DNA of 11,720 nucleotides from RUG11247 sp045649485 (GTDB taxonomy: Bacteria > Bacillota > Clostridia > Christensenellales > Aristaeellaceae), in assembly GCA_045649485.1 (NCBI GenBank), contig JAZRPZ010000077.1, positions 1 to 11,720 of the forward strand, given 5' to 3'. Position 1 is the first letter of the stretch. Each line of letters begins with the position of its first letter. This document shows, piece after piece, positions 1 through 6,647 of this stretch. The translations under genes and the position numbers were made by a program. The notes beneath the pieces are model-generated. The model saw nothing but the letters and a program-made list of their open reading frames with translations, did no database searches and was not told the DNA's origin.

Positions 1-730
1 GTATTATGCGCAGGGTGTTTCCGTCCGAATGCATGAACACCTTCTTGCCCTTGCTATGGGCAATATCGATAAAATCGCGGTACATGGGAGCAAAATACTT
101 ATCCCACACCGTTGGCGGTATAAGCAGATCATTCTGTGAGCCCCAGTCATCCATAAAGCTGATGGCATCGACATCTGTCTCGCTCCATTTTCTGCAGAGG
201 CGGCAGTAAAAATCGCGCATCTTTTCCATGAATTCGATCATTGCTTTGGGCGGGTCCATAAGATCCATATAGAGATCCACGGTGCCGCGGATAAACTGCA
301 GCTGCTCGAAGGGACGGGCAATACAGGAGCTCATCATAAATTTATCGGATGCTGCGCAGGCGGCATTGACCTTTTCCACATCGAAGGTAAGCCATTCTTC
401 GGGAATATGCACATTCTTAGCATCAAGCCACTCGTCATCCTTTACCTGAGGCTGCTTCACCTCGCCGATAACGCCGCGCTGAATATTGCGGAAGGTACAT
501 CCCCAATCATCCACAGCATCGCCCACTTCGTACATGTCGCCGTGTCCGATAGGCTTTTGGGCAAATTCCACCGGCGCGCCGGAGATATCCCAGGTAAAAT
601 CACGGTTCAGCTTTTCGATCATATCGGGATGATTGAAGTGTGCCCACGGAAGCGTCCACAGATCGCGGGGCGCTCTGCCGTCGGTATTTCTGAATTCAAG
701 GGTACGCTTTACGAGTTCTCGGGAAGTCAT
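1..730 (-). CDS. URO-D/MtaA family protein, partial (3' end beyond left edge)
   Basis: Open frame read on the minus strand from ATG at 730-728 to the window edge without a stop; 243 residues are visible, so the C-terminus is missing. The family (uroporphyrinogen decarboxylase / MtaA-type corrinoid methyltransferase, TIM-barrel) is recognised from DDWGSQ at residues 194-199 and HSDGN at 234-238, which sits where methyltransferase members carry the zinc-binding HxC. Here the Cys position is Asp. A related protein at 5655-6632 shares both motifs. The start is well supported: AGGAGG lies 7 nt upstream, and a consensus promoter lies behind that. It is unlikely to be true HemE, because the usual HemE N-terminal substrate motif is not apparent and the gene is not among heme genes. 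Substrate unknown; methyl transfer or a related cofactor-dependent reaction is inferred from the family only. Confidence 0.85.
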   Translation of the reverse strand, partial: MTSRELVKRTLEFRNTDGRAPRDLWTLPWAHFNHPDMIEKLNRDFTWDISGAPVEFAQKPIGHGDMYEVGDAVDDWGCTFRNIQRGVIGEVKQPQVKDDEWLDAKNVHIPEEWLTFDVEKVNAACAASDKFMMSSCIARPFEQLQFIRGTVDLYMDLMDPPKAMIEFMEKMRDFYCRLCRKWSETDVDAISFMDDWGSQNDLLIPPTVWDKYFAPMYRDFIDIAHSKGKKVFMHSDGNTLRII

Positions 731-767
731 GACAAGCCCTCCTATAACTGCGTGTTTCATTGAAACA

Positions 768-796
768 ATTATACAATTTCCTGCTGCTTCGGTCAA
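768..796 (-). promoter_or_regulatory. Sigma-A-type promoter of the left URO-D family gene
   Basis: On the minus strand, TTGACC (796-791), a 17-bp spacer and TATAAT (773-768). Eleven of twelve hexamer bases match consensus. It lies 38 bp upstream of the ATG and its Shine-Dalgarno sequence. Confidence 0.8.
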
Positions 797-803
797 TTAC
801 ATA

Positions 804-832
804 TTGACGCTGAAGTTGCCTGTTGCTATAAT
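804..832 (+). promoter_or_regulatory. Sigma-A-type promoter of the small GDPD gene
   Basis: TTGACG (804-809), a 17-bp spacer and TATAAT (827-832) point rightward. The -35 box is only 7 bp from the -35 box of the divergent promoter. The two boxes together form an inverted repeat GTCAA-7 nt-TTGAC, so the two transcripts probably compete for, or share control at, this site. Confidence 0.8.
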
Positions 833-872
833 AAAGCCAAAATTATAATCGTTATCACAGGAGGCACACACC

Positions 873-1589
873 ATGAATACCATCAAAATCGAGCACGGCA
901 ATACCCTCATGGTAGCCCATCGCGGACTCAGCGGCATTGAGAAGGAAAACACCTGCGCTGCATTCATCGCCGCCGGCAACCGTAGCTATTTCGGCATAGA
1001 GACCGATATCCATCCCACCCTTGACGGCAGTTTCGTCTGCATCCACGATGCAAACACCTCCCGCGTTTCCATGGACGATGTAAACGTCGAAAAGAGCACC
1101 TTTGACACCGTGCGTTCCATCGTGCTGTGCGATAAGGACGGCACCAAGCGCAACGACCTGCGCATCCCCACCCTCGAAGAATATGTCCGCCTGTGCAAGA
1201 AGTACGAAAAGGTTGGCGTATGCGAGATCAAGGATGTTTTCACCCGCGAAAACCTCGAAAATGTAGTCGAGATCATCAAGGATGAAGACTATCTGGACGG
1301 CATCGTATTCATCGCATTCGATATCGAAAACCTCATCATCATGCGTGAACTGCTGCCCGAACAGCCCTGCCAGTTCCTCACCGGCGCGTTCACCGATGAT
1401 CTCATCCCCACCCTTAAAAAGTACAATCTGGATCTCGATATCCATTGGAAGGCCCTCACCGAAGAAAACATCAAGGCCTGCCATGACAACGGCATCAAGG
1501 TAAACGCATGGACCGTAGACGACCCCGAAAAGGCCGCCGAACTCATCGGCTGGGGCATCGACTACATCACCAGCAACATCCTCGAATAA
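873..1589 (+). CDS. Glycerophosphodiester phosphodiesterase (short, single-domain)
   Basis: 238 residues, the usual length for a bacterial single-domain cytoplasmic GDPD. The family cleaves glycerophosphodiesters (such as glycerophosphocholine or glycerophosphoethanolamine) to glycerol 3-phosphate and an alcohol. The expected metal and catalytic residues are present: HR at 16-17, EN at 25-26, ExD at 43-45, HD at 58-59 and ExK at 118-120. There is no signal peptide or membrane segment, so it should act in the cytosol on imported substrates. The start is fixed by AGGAGG at 859-864, 8 nt before ATG. Transcribed alone from the promoter at 804-832 and ended by the terminator at 1601-1637. Physiological substrate not determinable. 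A second GDPD domain is encoded at 3377-5002. Confidence 0.93.
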   Translation: MNTIKIEHGNTLMVAHRGLSGIEKENTCAAFIAAGNRSYFGIETDIHPTLDGSFVCIHDANTSRVSMDDVNVEKSTFDTVRSIVLCDKDGTKRNDLRIPTLEEYVRLCKKYEKVGVCEIKDVFTRENLENVVEIIKDEDYLDGIVFIAFDIENLIIMRELLPEQPCQFLTGAFTDDLIPTLKKYNLDLDIHWKALTEENIKACHDNGIKVNAWTVDDPEKAAELIGWGIDYITSNILE

Positions 1590-1600
1590 CATTACCAATA

Positions 1601-1637
1601 AAAAGAACAGACGCTTTTGAAAAGCGTCTGTTCTTTT
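1601..1637. terminator. Bidirectional Rho-independent terminator
   Basis: Perfect 16-bp inverted repeat (1601-1616 with 1622-1637) and a 5-nt loop. It is flanked by A-rich sequence on the left and a T run on the right, so it can end the GDPD transcript (+) and the operon ending with the C-S lyase (-). It abuts the stop codon of the minus-strand gene. Confidence 0.9.
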
Positions 1638-1638
1638 T

Positions 1639-2781
1639 TTACCTGCTCGCACGCAGTTCGGTTATTGCCTTCTCCATACGGTCGATGGCTTCGACAAGCT
1701 GACCCTGGGGGCATCCGTAATTGAAACGGATGCACTGCGGGTTGCCGTAGATAACGCCGTCGCCTACCTTGACCTTTGCCTTATCCATAAAGAACTGCAT
1801 GGGGCTTTCCACGCCGAGGGCGGAACAATCCACCCACATAAGATAGGTGCCTTCGTTGTGGGGCGCCTTCAGTTCGGGAATCGCACGGAATCTCTTCTCA
1901 CAGATGTCCCTGTTCTGCCTGAGATGCTCGCGCAGTTCTTCCTTCCACTGTGCGCAGCTGCCGTCATAAGCCTTTTCGTAGGCTGCGATGGTCAGTACAT
2001 TGCCGGAGGGCATGAGACCGTCCTGACGGCTGTTAAGCTTTTCGCGGAGCTTCTCATTGGGGATGATGGCAAAACCGGTGGGCAGACCGGGCACATTGCA
2101 AATCTTGCCTGCGCTGGAAAGAGTAACGCTGCACTGAGCTGCTTCCTCATTCAGGCTGAAGAAAGGGATATGGCGGTTTTCAAGATCCAGTTCACAATGT
2201 ATCTCATCGCTTATTACCACGATATCGTGCTTCTTACAGAAATCAAGCAGCTGTTCCATCTCGCTGCGGGTGTACACGCGGCCGATGGGATTATGGGGAT
2301 TGCAGAAAATGAGGCTTTTTACCTCGGGCTTTACAGCGGCCTCGAGCGCTTCGAAGTCCATGGTATGATAGAAATTTTCGTCCTTCTTCATGGGTACTTC
2401 TATTACAGGCAGCTTTGCCTCTGCATCAAGCCTGCGGATATGGTCATACATGGGCACGGAATACATGAATTCGCCGCCCATCATCTGCAGCGCAGCGACC
2501 ACACCGGGAATCACGCTGGGCACCCACACTATCCATTCGGGCTTCACTTCCGCACCGTAATTCTTGCGGTAATGCTCAATGATAAGGGGCTTCAGTTCGT
2601 CCTGATTCCACGGATAGCCGTAGTAAGGATGCCTTGCACGTTCGATCACCGCCTCGATTATCTCCGGAGGGGTCTCTACGTCCATATCGGCAACCCACAT
2701 GGGGATAGTGTCATCGGGAAGGTTGTACCACTTGTGTGCATCGCTGCCCATGCGTGCAGCAGGCTTGTTGAAATCGTACAT
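1639..2781 (-). CDS. MalY/PatB-family PLP-dependent C-S lyase (aminotransferase class I/II fold)
   Basis: 380 residues, full length for the MalY/PatB branch, whose members beta-eliminate cystathionine, cysteine and related S-conjugates to thiol, pyruvate and ammonia. Features: PMWVADMD at 27-34, typical of this branch; NPHNP at 161-165; SDEIH at 191-195, with the Asp that contacts the PLP pyridine; the PLP lysine K226 in SSAGK; and a C-terminal Arg (R352 in CIRFNYG) in the carboxylate-binding position. ATG at 2781-2779 has AGGAGAG about 7 nt upstream. The gap to the upstream gene is 14 bp, with that gene's stop close to this Shine-Dalgarno, so it is probably the last gene of an operon with 2796-3377 and 3377-5002. 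Whether it is a biosynthetic cystathionine beta-lyase or a catabolic C-S lyase cannot be told from sequence. Confidence 0.92.
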   Translation of the reverse strand: MYDFNKPAARMGSDAHKWYNLPDDTIPMWVADMDVETPPEIIEAVIERARHPYYGYPWNQDELKPLIIEHYRKNYGAEVKPEWIVWVPSVIPGVVAALQMMGGEFMYSVPMYDHIRRLDAEAKLPVIEVPMKKDENFYHTMDFEALEAAVKPEVKSLIFCNPHNPIGRVYTRSEMEQLLDFCKKHDIVVISDEIHCELDLENRHIPFFSLNEEAAQCSVTLSSAGKICNVPGLPTGFAIIPNEKLREKLNSRQDGLMPSGNVLTIAAYEKAYDGSCAQWKEELREHLRQNRDICEKRFRAIPELKAPHNEGTYLMWVDCSALGVESPMQFFMDKAKVKVGDGVIYGNPQCIRFNYGCPQGQLVEAIDRMEKAITELRASR

Positions 2782-2795
2782 CTCGTTCTCTCCTG

Positions 2796-3377
2796 TTATT
2801 CTGCTTCGGTAATTTCGATATCGTAGAAACGGTTTATGCCTTCGCAGGCGTCTATGCCCAGATGGAAGCCTTCCTTCAAGTCATATGTACGCAGGGTCAT
2901 CTTCTGTCCGCAGGTCTCCACCACCAGATAATTTTCCTTCACGGTGACGGAAATCTCATGCTTTTCGCAGGCGGTCACGGGGAATTCCACGCCCAGCGCC
3001 TTGTGCCATGTGACATTGCGGTTTTCATCCATATGCATGCGCCATACGTTCACGCCGTTTTCATAGAGCACCACTTCGAAATAATCGCCGTAGCGCAGCT
3101 TACCGTCATCGCACATATGCATATCCTCGGCTATAACGATAAGCGGCGCGCCGAAGTTATCGAAAGCGCAGGTAGTGCTTATCTTCGCGCCATAGCCGTA
3201 CTTTTCGCGGGTCATAAGGCTGATGTTGTCATAGCCGAACTTCTCCTCGGAAATCTTGCGGTTGTGCACATGGTCTTCAGCCTGCACAAATTCGGGCATA
3301 TCCACAAAACGGAAGGAATTGGCGTAAGTGAATTTATCCTCCCACATTCCCTTTTTGAATTCAATCTTCATATTCAT
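2796..3377 (-). CDS. Unrecognised 193-residue protein, middle gene of the operon
   Basis: I do not recognise this family. It is soluble, with no signal peptide or membrane span, rich in aromatic and acidic residues, and alternates short hydrophobic strands (for example LIVIAED, YFEVVLYENG, EISVTVKENYLVVET). This suggests an all-beta, jelly-roll-like fold of the kind seen in carbohydrate-binding or laminin-G/DUF1080-like modules; that is an inference from strand pattern only. Its ATG (3377-3375) overlaps the upstream TAA by one base (TAATG), implying translational coupling. The only Shine-Dalgarno-like string (AAGGG) sits just 3 nt before this ATG but 9 nt before Met3, so Met3 (3371) is an equally plausible start. 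The next gene, the C-S lyase, follows after 14 bp. Confidence 0.75.
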   Translation of the reverse strand: MNMKIEFKKGMWEDKFTYANSFRFVDMPEFVQAEDHVHNRKISEEKFGYDNISLMTREKYGYGAKISTTCAFDNFGAPLIVIAEDMHMCDDGKLRYGDYFEVVLYENGVNVWRMHMDENRNVTWHKALGVEFPVTACEKHEISVTVKENYLVVETCGQKMTLRTYDLKEGFHLGIDACEGINRFYDIEITEAE

Positions 3378-5002
3378 TATCCCTTCAGATGCTCGCGCAC
3401 CGCGTTGTTTACCGCCAGATAATTGTTGGTAAGTATGGTGTCGATGCCCATATCGATATAACTTATGGCTTCTTCCGTCTCATCGGCAAAGAACACATTG
3501 CATATTATACCGTTTTCGTGAGCCTTGTCCACCATTTCCTTGTTGAAATAAGGTTTGAACAGCTGCACTTTCTCCGCACCAAGCTCGATTGCTCTTTCCA
3601 CGATCTCCCACGGTCTTTCGGCTAGATGTCCCACGCACACAGGGATGTCAGGCGCATATTCCTTGAACTGACGGATGTGGATATCCGGTTCAAGCATGAA
3701 ATACACATGGCGTTCGCAATCATACTTGCGTATCAGCGCTACTATCTTTTCCATTATGTCACGGGGATAAAGCTCTGTCATGGATATGGGCTTTATGTGG
3801 ATATTCATTATCACATGTCCGGCGTACTTCTGCAGTATATCCTCAAAGCGCACTGCCTTCAGTCCCGCGAACTTCTCGTCGAATTTCACGCCGAAATCAT
3901 ACTGCATTATCTCTTCAAAAGTGCGCTCGTAGACCTTGCCGCTGCCGGTGCTTACCCTCTCAAGCGTGCTGTCGTGGCAGGATACAATCTCTCCATCCTT
4001 AGTGGGCCAAAGATCGAATTCTATCTCGTTCGCGCCGAGAGAAATTGCCGCGCCGAATGCAGGCATGGTATTTTCGGGCGCAACGGTGCTGAAGCCTCTG
4101 TGTGCGCAGATGCGGGGATACTCCATCACATCGTCAAATTTCACGACAGCGCTGCCGCCGTTGCGGTAAAGCCACGGTCTTCTGCCCTCTTCTATGTATT
4201 CGTGGTGGGGCTTCATCTTGCCGCGGAAGCCTGCGGGCTTGAGATGACGCTTCTTCGGGTCGAATTCGCGCACTGCAATGCCTATCTCGCTCTTCATATC
4301 CACAAGTACGTTACCGTCAGGCTCAATAATGGTGCTGCCGCCGCAGATGGGCGAATCAAGACCGAGCGACACGCTGGAACGCACGAGATACGCGTTGGTG
4401 TTATAGCAGAGGAATCTGTTTATTACGGAAAGCGCCTCATGGGTATCTGTGCGCTGATGGGAACAGCCGATTATTACGTCCACATTCCTGCGGGCAAGCT
4501 GTGCAAAAGACTCGTAGAAATAGAAATCGTAACAGGTCATGAAGCCGTAGCGCACGCCCTCTATCTCAATGACATAAGGCTCGGCGTAGTCATAGCTGTA
4601 GCCTACATCCATTCCGTTGCCGCCCTGCGCCTCGGTCTTTACCTCACTGGGAGCGGGATGCGCCTTGAAATAACGGCCCACTATGTTGCCCTCGCGGTCT
4701 ATGGCATGGGTGGTGTTCCGGTATCCGTTTTCGGTAAGATAGCCTGCGTTTACGAATACCACAGCATTGCAGCGTATGGCCGTCTCGCGGGCCTTTTCCA
4801 TTATAATATCGTTGTATCTTTCGATCGAGCCGTCAAAGCCGGACTTGCAGGACTGCGCAGCGGGGATATCGCTGTATTCGGGAAGAACTATCAGATCAAG
4901 GCTTTCATCGCACTTATCGATGAGCGCCACCATTTCATTGAAGCACCTGTCGGTATCCTTAGGGTCAAGAGAATAATAGGGCTGGATTATACAGGCTCGC
5001 AT
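3377..5002 (-). CDS. Carbon-nitrogen hydrolase (nitrilase family) fused to glycerophosphodiester phosphodiesterase
   Basis: 541 residues with two complete enzymes in one frame. Residues 1 to about 265 are a nitrilase-superfamily amidase with the Glu-Lys-Cys triad: E42 (LPEYSD), K113 (GRYFKAHPAP) and C157 (TCYDFYFYE). Residues about 296-541 are a GDPD with HR at 301-302, ENT at 310-312, ExD at 328-330 and HD at 343-344. A linker of about 30 residues, rich in Arg and Lys, joins them. Neither domain looks degraded, so the protein should hydrolyse an amide or nitrile bond and a glycerophosphodiester, possibly on one molecule. It is cytosolic by sequence (no signal peptide). ATG at 5002-5000 has GAGGT 8 nt upstream and a promoter behind it. 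It heads an operon with the unknown protein and the C-S lyase. The true substrate is unknown. Confidence 0.93.
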   Translation of the reverse strand: MRACIIQPYYSLDPKDTDRCFNEMVALIDKCDESLDLIVLPEYSDIPAAQSCKSGFDGSIERYNDIIMEKARETAIRCNAVVFVNAGYLTENGYRNTTHAIDREGNIVGRYFKAHPAPSEVKTEAQGGNGMDVGYSYDYAEPYVIEIEGVRYGFMTCYDFYFYESFAQLARRNVDVIIGCSHQRTDTHEALSVINRFLCYNTNAYLVRSSVSLGLDSPICGGSTIIEPDGNVLVDMKSEIGIAVREFDPKKRHLKPAGFRGKMKPHHEYIEEGRRPWLYRNGGSAVVKFDDVMEYPRICAHRGFSTVAPENTMPAFGAAISLGANEIEFDLWPTKDGEIVSCHDSTLERVSTGSGKVYERTFEEIMQYDFGVKFDEKFAGLKAVRFEDILQKYAGHVIMNIHIKPISMTELYPRDIMEKIVALIRKYDCERHVYFMLEPDIHIRQFKEYAPDIPVCVGHLAERPWEIVERAIELGAEKVQLFKPYFNKEMVDKAHENGIICNVFFADETEEAISYIDMGIDTILTNNYLAVNNAVREHLKG

Positions 5003-5033
5003 ATAGATTCACCTCTTGAAATCAACTGTACAC

Positions 5034-5063
5034 ATTATACTATGCATCTGCCCCGTTTGCCAG
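5034..5063 (-). promoter_or_regulatory. Probable promoter of the nitrilase-GDPD operon
   Basis: On the minus strand, a perfect TATAAT (5039-5034) lies 31 bp before the ATG. The best -35 is CTGGCA (5063-5058), 4 of 6 consensus bases, with an 18-bp spacer. The -10 is convincing and the -35 weak, so an activator or low basal expression is possible. Confidence 0.5.
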
Positions 5064-5088
5064 TATTTTATTTATCATGCCCGTATGA

Positions 5089-5094
5089 TATAAT
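5089..5094 (+). promoter_or_regulatory. Possible -10 box for the GNAT gene
   Basis: TATAAT on the plus strand, 20 bp before the GTG start, with no recognisable -35 at 16-18 bp. It would give a very short leader starting almost at the Shine-Dalgarno. Weak call based on the hexamer and position only. Confidence 0.3.
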
Positions 5095-5114
5095 TCATAC
5101 TGAGGTGATGCCGC

Positions 5115-5630
5115 GTGAAAGGCTGTACTGTCCCCGGAAATCTGCATTTCGAATTTATGGATAACACTCTCTTTGGCGAATATTCCGAAAAGCTGTTTTC
5201 CATACTGCACAGCAATATGTCCAAAATAATCCCTAATGAAAACAGCCGTGAAGAGGAGTATATTGAATGGTACACTGCGGTAGGCGGCGGTATGAAAAAG
5301 CCAAACAGGCGCATAGTGCTTATATATGCAGGCGATGAAATCGCAGGCTTTTTCCAGTACTACACAAACGCGGACACATTCATGATGGAAGAAATACAGC
5401 TTCTGCCCGAATACCGGAAACTCGGAATCTTCCGAAGCCTTTATGACTTCCTGCTTCCCTGCATTCCGGATGACATCAGTATCGTAAAGGCATTTGCACA
5501 CAAGGCAAACACTGATTCCGACGGAATCCTGAAGCACATGGGACTTTCACCCGCAGGCGAAGACAACGGCTTTACCGCCTATTCCGGAAAATATGAAGAC
5601 CTTATCAAATGGCATAAAAAAGAGAAGTGA
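5115..5630 (+). CDS. GNAT-family N-acetyltransferase
   Basis: 171 residues, typical for a single-domain GNAT enzyme transferring an acetyl group from acetyl-CoA to an amine. The recognisable part is motif A at residues 90-114, a strand ending in EIQLLPEYR followed by RKLGIF (101-106) in the pyrophosphate-binding loop and an amphipathic helix. Motif B follows around NTDSDGILKHMGL (132-144). The loop lacks the usual second Gly (R-K-L-G-I-F), a mild deviation. The start is GTG at 5115 with GAGGTG at 5102-5107; the nearby ATG at 5108 is in another frame that soon stops. It diverges from the nitrilase-GDPD operon and converges on the URO-D gene across the terminator at 5623-5648. Acceptor substrate unknown. 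Confidence 0.7.
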   Translation: MKGCTVPGNLHFEFMDNTLFGEYSEKLFSILHSNMSKIIPNENSREEEYIEWYTAVGGGMKKPNRRIVLIYAGDEIAGFFQYYTNADTFMMEEIQLLPEYRKLGIFRSLYDFLLPCIPDDISIVKAFAHKANTDSDGILKHMGLSPAGEDNGFTAYSGKYEDLIKWHKKEK

Positions 5631-5648
5631 ACCTTTCGGTTCACTTCT
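5623..5648. terminator. Bidirectional Rho-independent terminator
   Basis: Perfect 11-bp stem (5623-5633 with 5638-5648) around a TTTC loop, followed by a T-rich tract on the right and preceded by an A run on the left. It overlaps the end of the GNAT gene and lies 7 bp from the stop of the convergent URO-D gene, serving both. Confidence 0.88.
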
Positions 5649-5654
5649 TTTTAT

Positions 5655-6632
5655 TTATTTCCTTGCCAGTTCGTAAATAAGGTCATAAGCCGCGCCGAGG
5701 TCGTCCATGGTACAGGCATCGGTCACGAAATGGGAAGTGCAGCAAATCCAGCGCTTGCCGCGCAGCTTGCCGAATACCCTGCGGATATCCGCCAGCATCT
5801 TTTCGGTGGGCATTATGCCGATAACAGACTGAACACACACGCCGCCCAGTATGCCGAACTTATCCTGATATTTATCGAGATAAACATCCAGCGACATTCC
5901 GGCATTTTCCTGCCAGGGATGCACCACATCAAGCCCCACATCCACAAGACCGTCCGCAACTTCCATCACGCATCCGTCGGAATGCAGGCTTGCCAGCGCG
6001 CCGCGGGAATGCACGTGATCGACGACCTTCTTCAGATTGGGATAAATATACTTCCACCAAAGCTTCGGGCTGAACATAAGGCTCTTCTGAGAACCCCAGT
6101 CATCGGAGATATGAATCATATCGATGCCCATATCAATGCAGTTATCGGCAAACTTTATTGTCCATTCCGCCTGACGGGCATAAAGTTTACCAAGTTCCTC
6201 GGGACAGAGACCAAGATACATCAGCTGATTTTCAATACCGAAAAGCCCGTTGAAATGTTCAAAGAAACCGGGGGTCTGCACATAGCAGAAGCGTTCCCTG
6301 TCCTTATGATGTCTGAGCGATGCCTTCAGCCCCTCATAGGCCTCGGCATTATCGGGGTCGGCAAATATATCGGCGGTGGCAAGTTCTGCCATATCTTCGG
6401 GCTCAAGGTCCGATGCAGCGGCAGCGACTTTTTCGGTCACTATCTTCTTTATTGAGCCGGGACCGCCGAACAGATGAGCCACATCGAATTCGTATTTATC
6501 CTCGAAATTCGCGACCGAACCGTAGGCGCCGGTAATCTGCTCGGTAAGGTCAGCGGTAAGCCAGCCGTAAATGGGCTGACGGTCAAAATTCTTCCCCAGT
6601 ATAGTATTGCGTACTCTTTCGGTGCTGTTCAT
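5655..6632 (-). CDS. URO-D/MtaA family protein (complete)
   Basis: 325 residues, close to the usual length for URO-D superfamily TIM-barrel proteins (HemE, MtaA, CmuA and many uncharacterised members). DDWGSQ at 177-182 and LHSDGC at 216-221 are shared with the gene at the left edge; at the metal-ligand motif, HxD (H217, D219) replaces the HxC of MtaA-type methyltransferases. The conserved C-terminal GGV..Q segment is at 263-268. ATG at 6632-6630 has GAGG 8 nt upstream. It follows the FAD oxidoreductase stop by 15 bp, so the two form an operon. The sequence supports the fold but not a substrate. Not likely to be heme biosynthetic HemE, given two paralogues and an oxidoreductase partner. Confidence 0.9.
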   Translation of the reverse strand: MNSTERVRNTILGKNFDRQPIYGWLTADLTEQITGAYGSVANFEDKYEFDVAHLFGGPGSIKKIVTEKVAAAASDLEPEDMAELATADIFADPDNAEAYEGLKASLRHHKDRERFCYVQTPGFFEHFNGLFGIENQLMYLGLCPEELGKLYARQAEWTIKFADNCIDMGIDMIHISDDWGSQKSLMFSPKLWWKYIYPNLKKVVDHVHSRGALASLHSDGCVMEVADGLVDVGLDVVHPWQENAGMSLDVYLDKYQDKFGILGGVCVQSVIGIMPTEKMLADIRRVFGKLRGKRWICCTSHFVTDACTMDDLGAAYDLIYELARK

Positions 6633-6647
6633 ATTTCAGACCTCGAT

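Noticed and set aside
1..730. HemE (heme biosynthesis) assignment for the URO-D family genes
   Set aside because: Two paralogues with HSDG motifs and no other heme genes nearby fit the MtaA-like or uncharacterised branch better.
855..1652. 265-residue minus-strand open frame
   Set aside because: It is the antisense shadow of the GDPD gene and runs through the terminator hairpin, with no ribosome binding site.
3626..5164. 512-residue plus-strand open frame
   Set aside because: It is antisense to the nitrilase-GDPD gene, which has intact catalytic motifs, and shows no protein-family features. Long antisense frames are common here because the codon usage rarely produces antisense stops.
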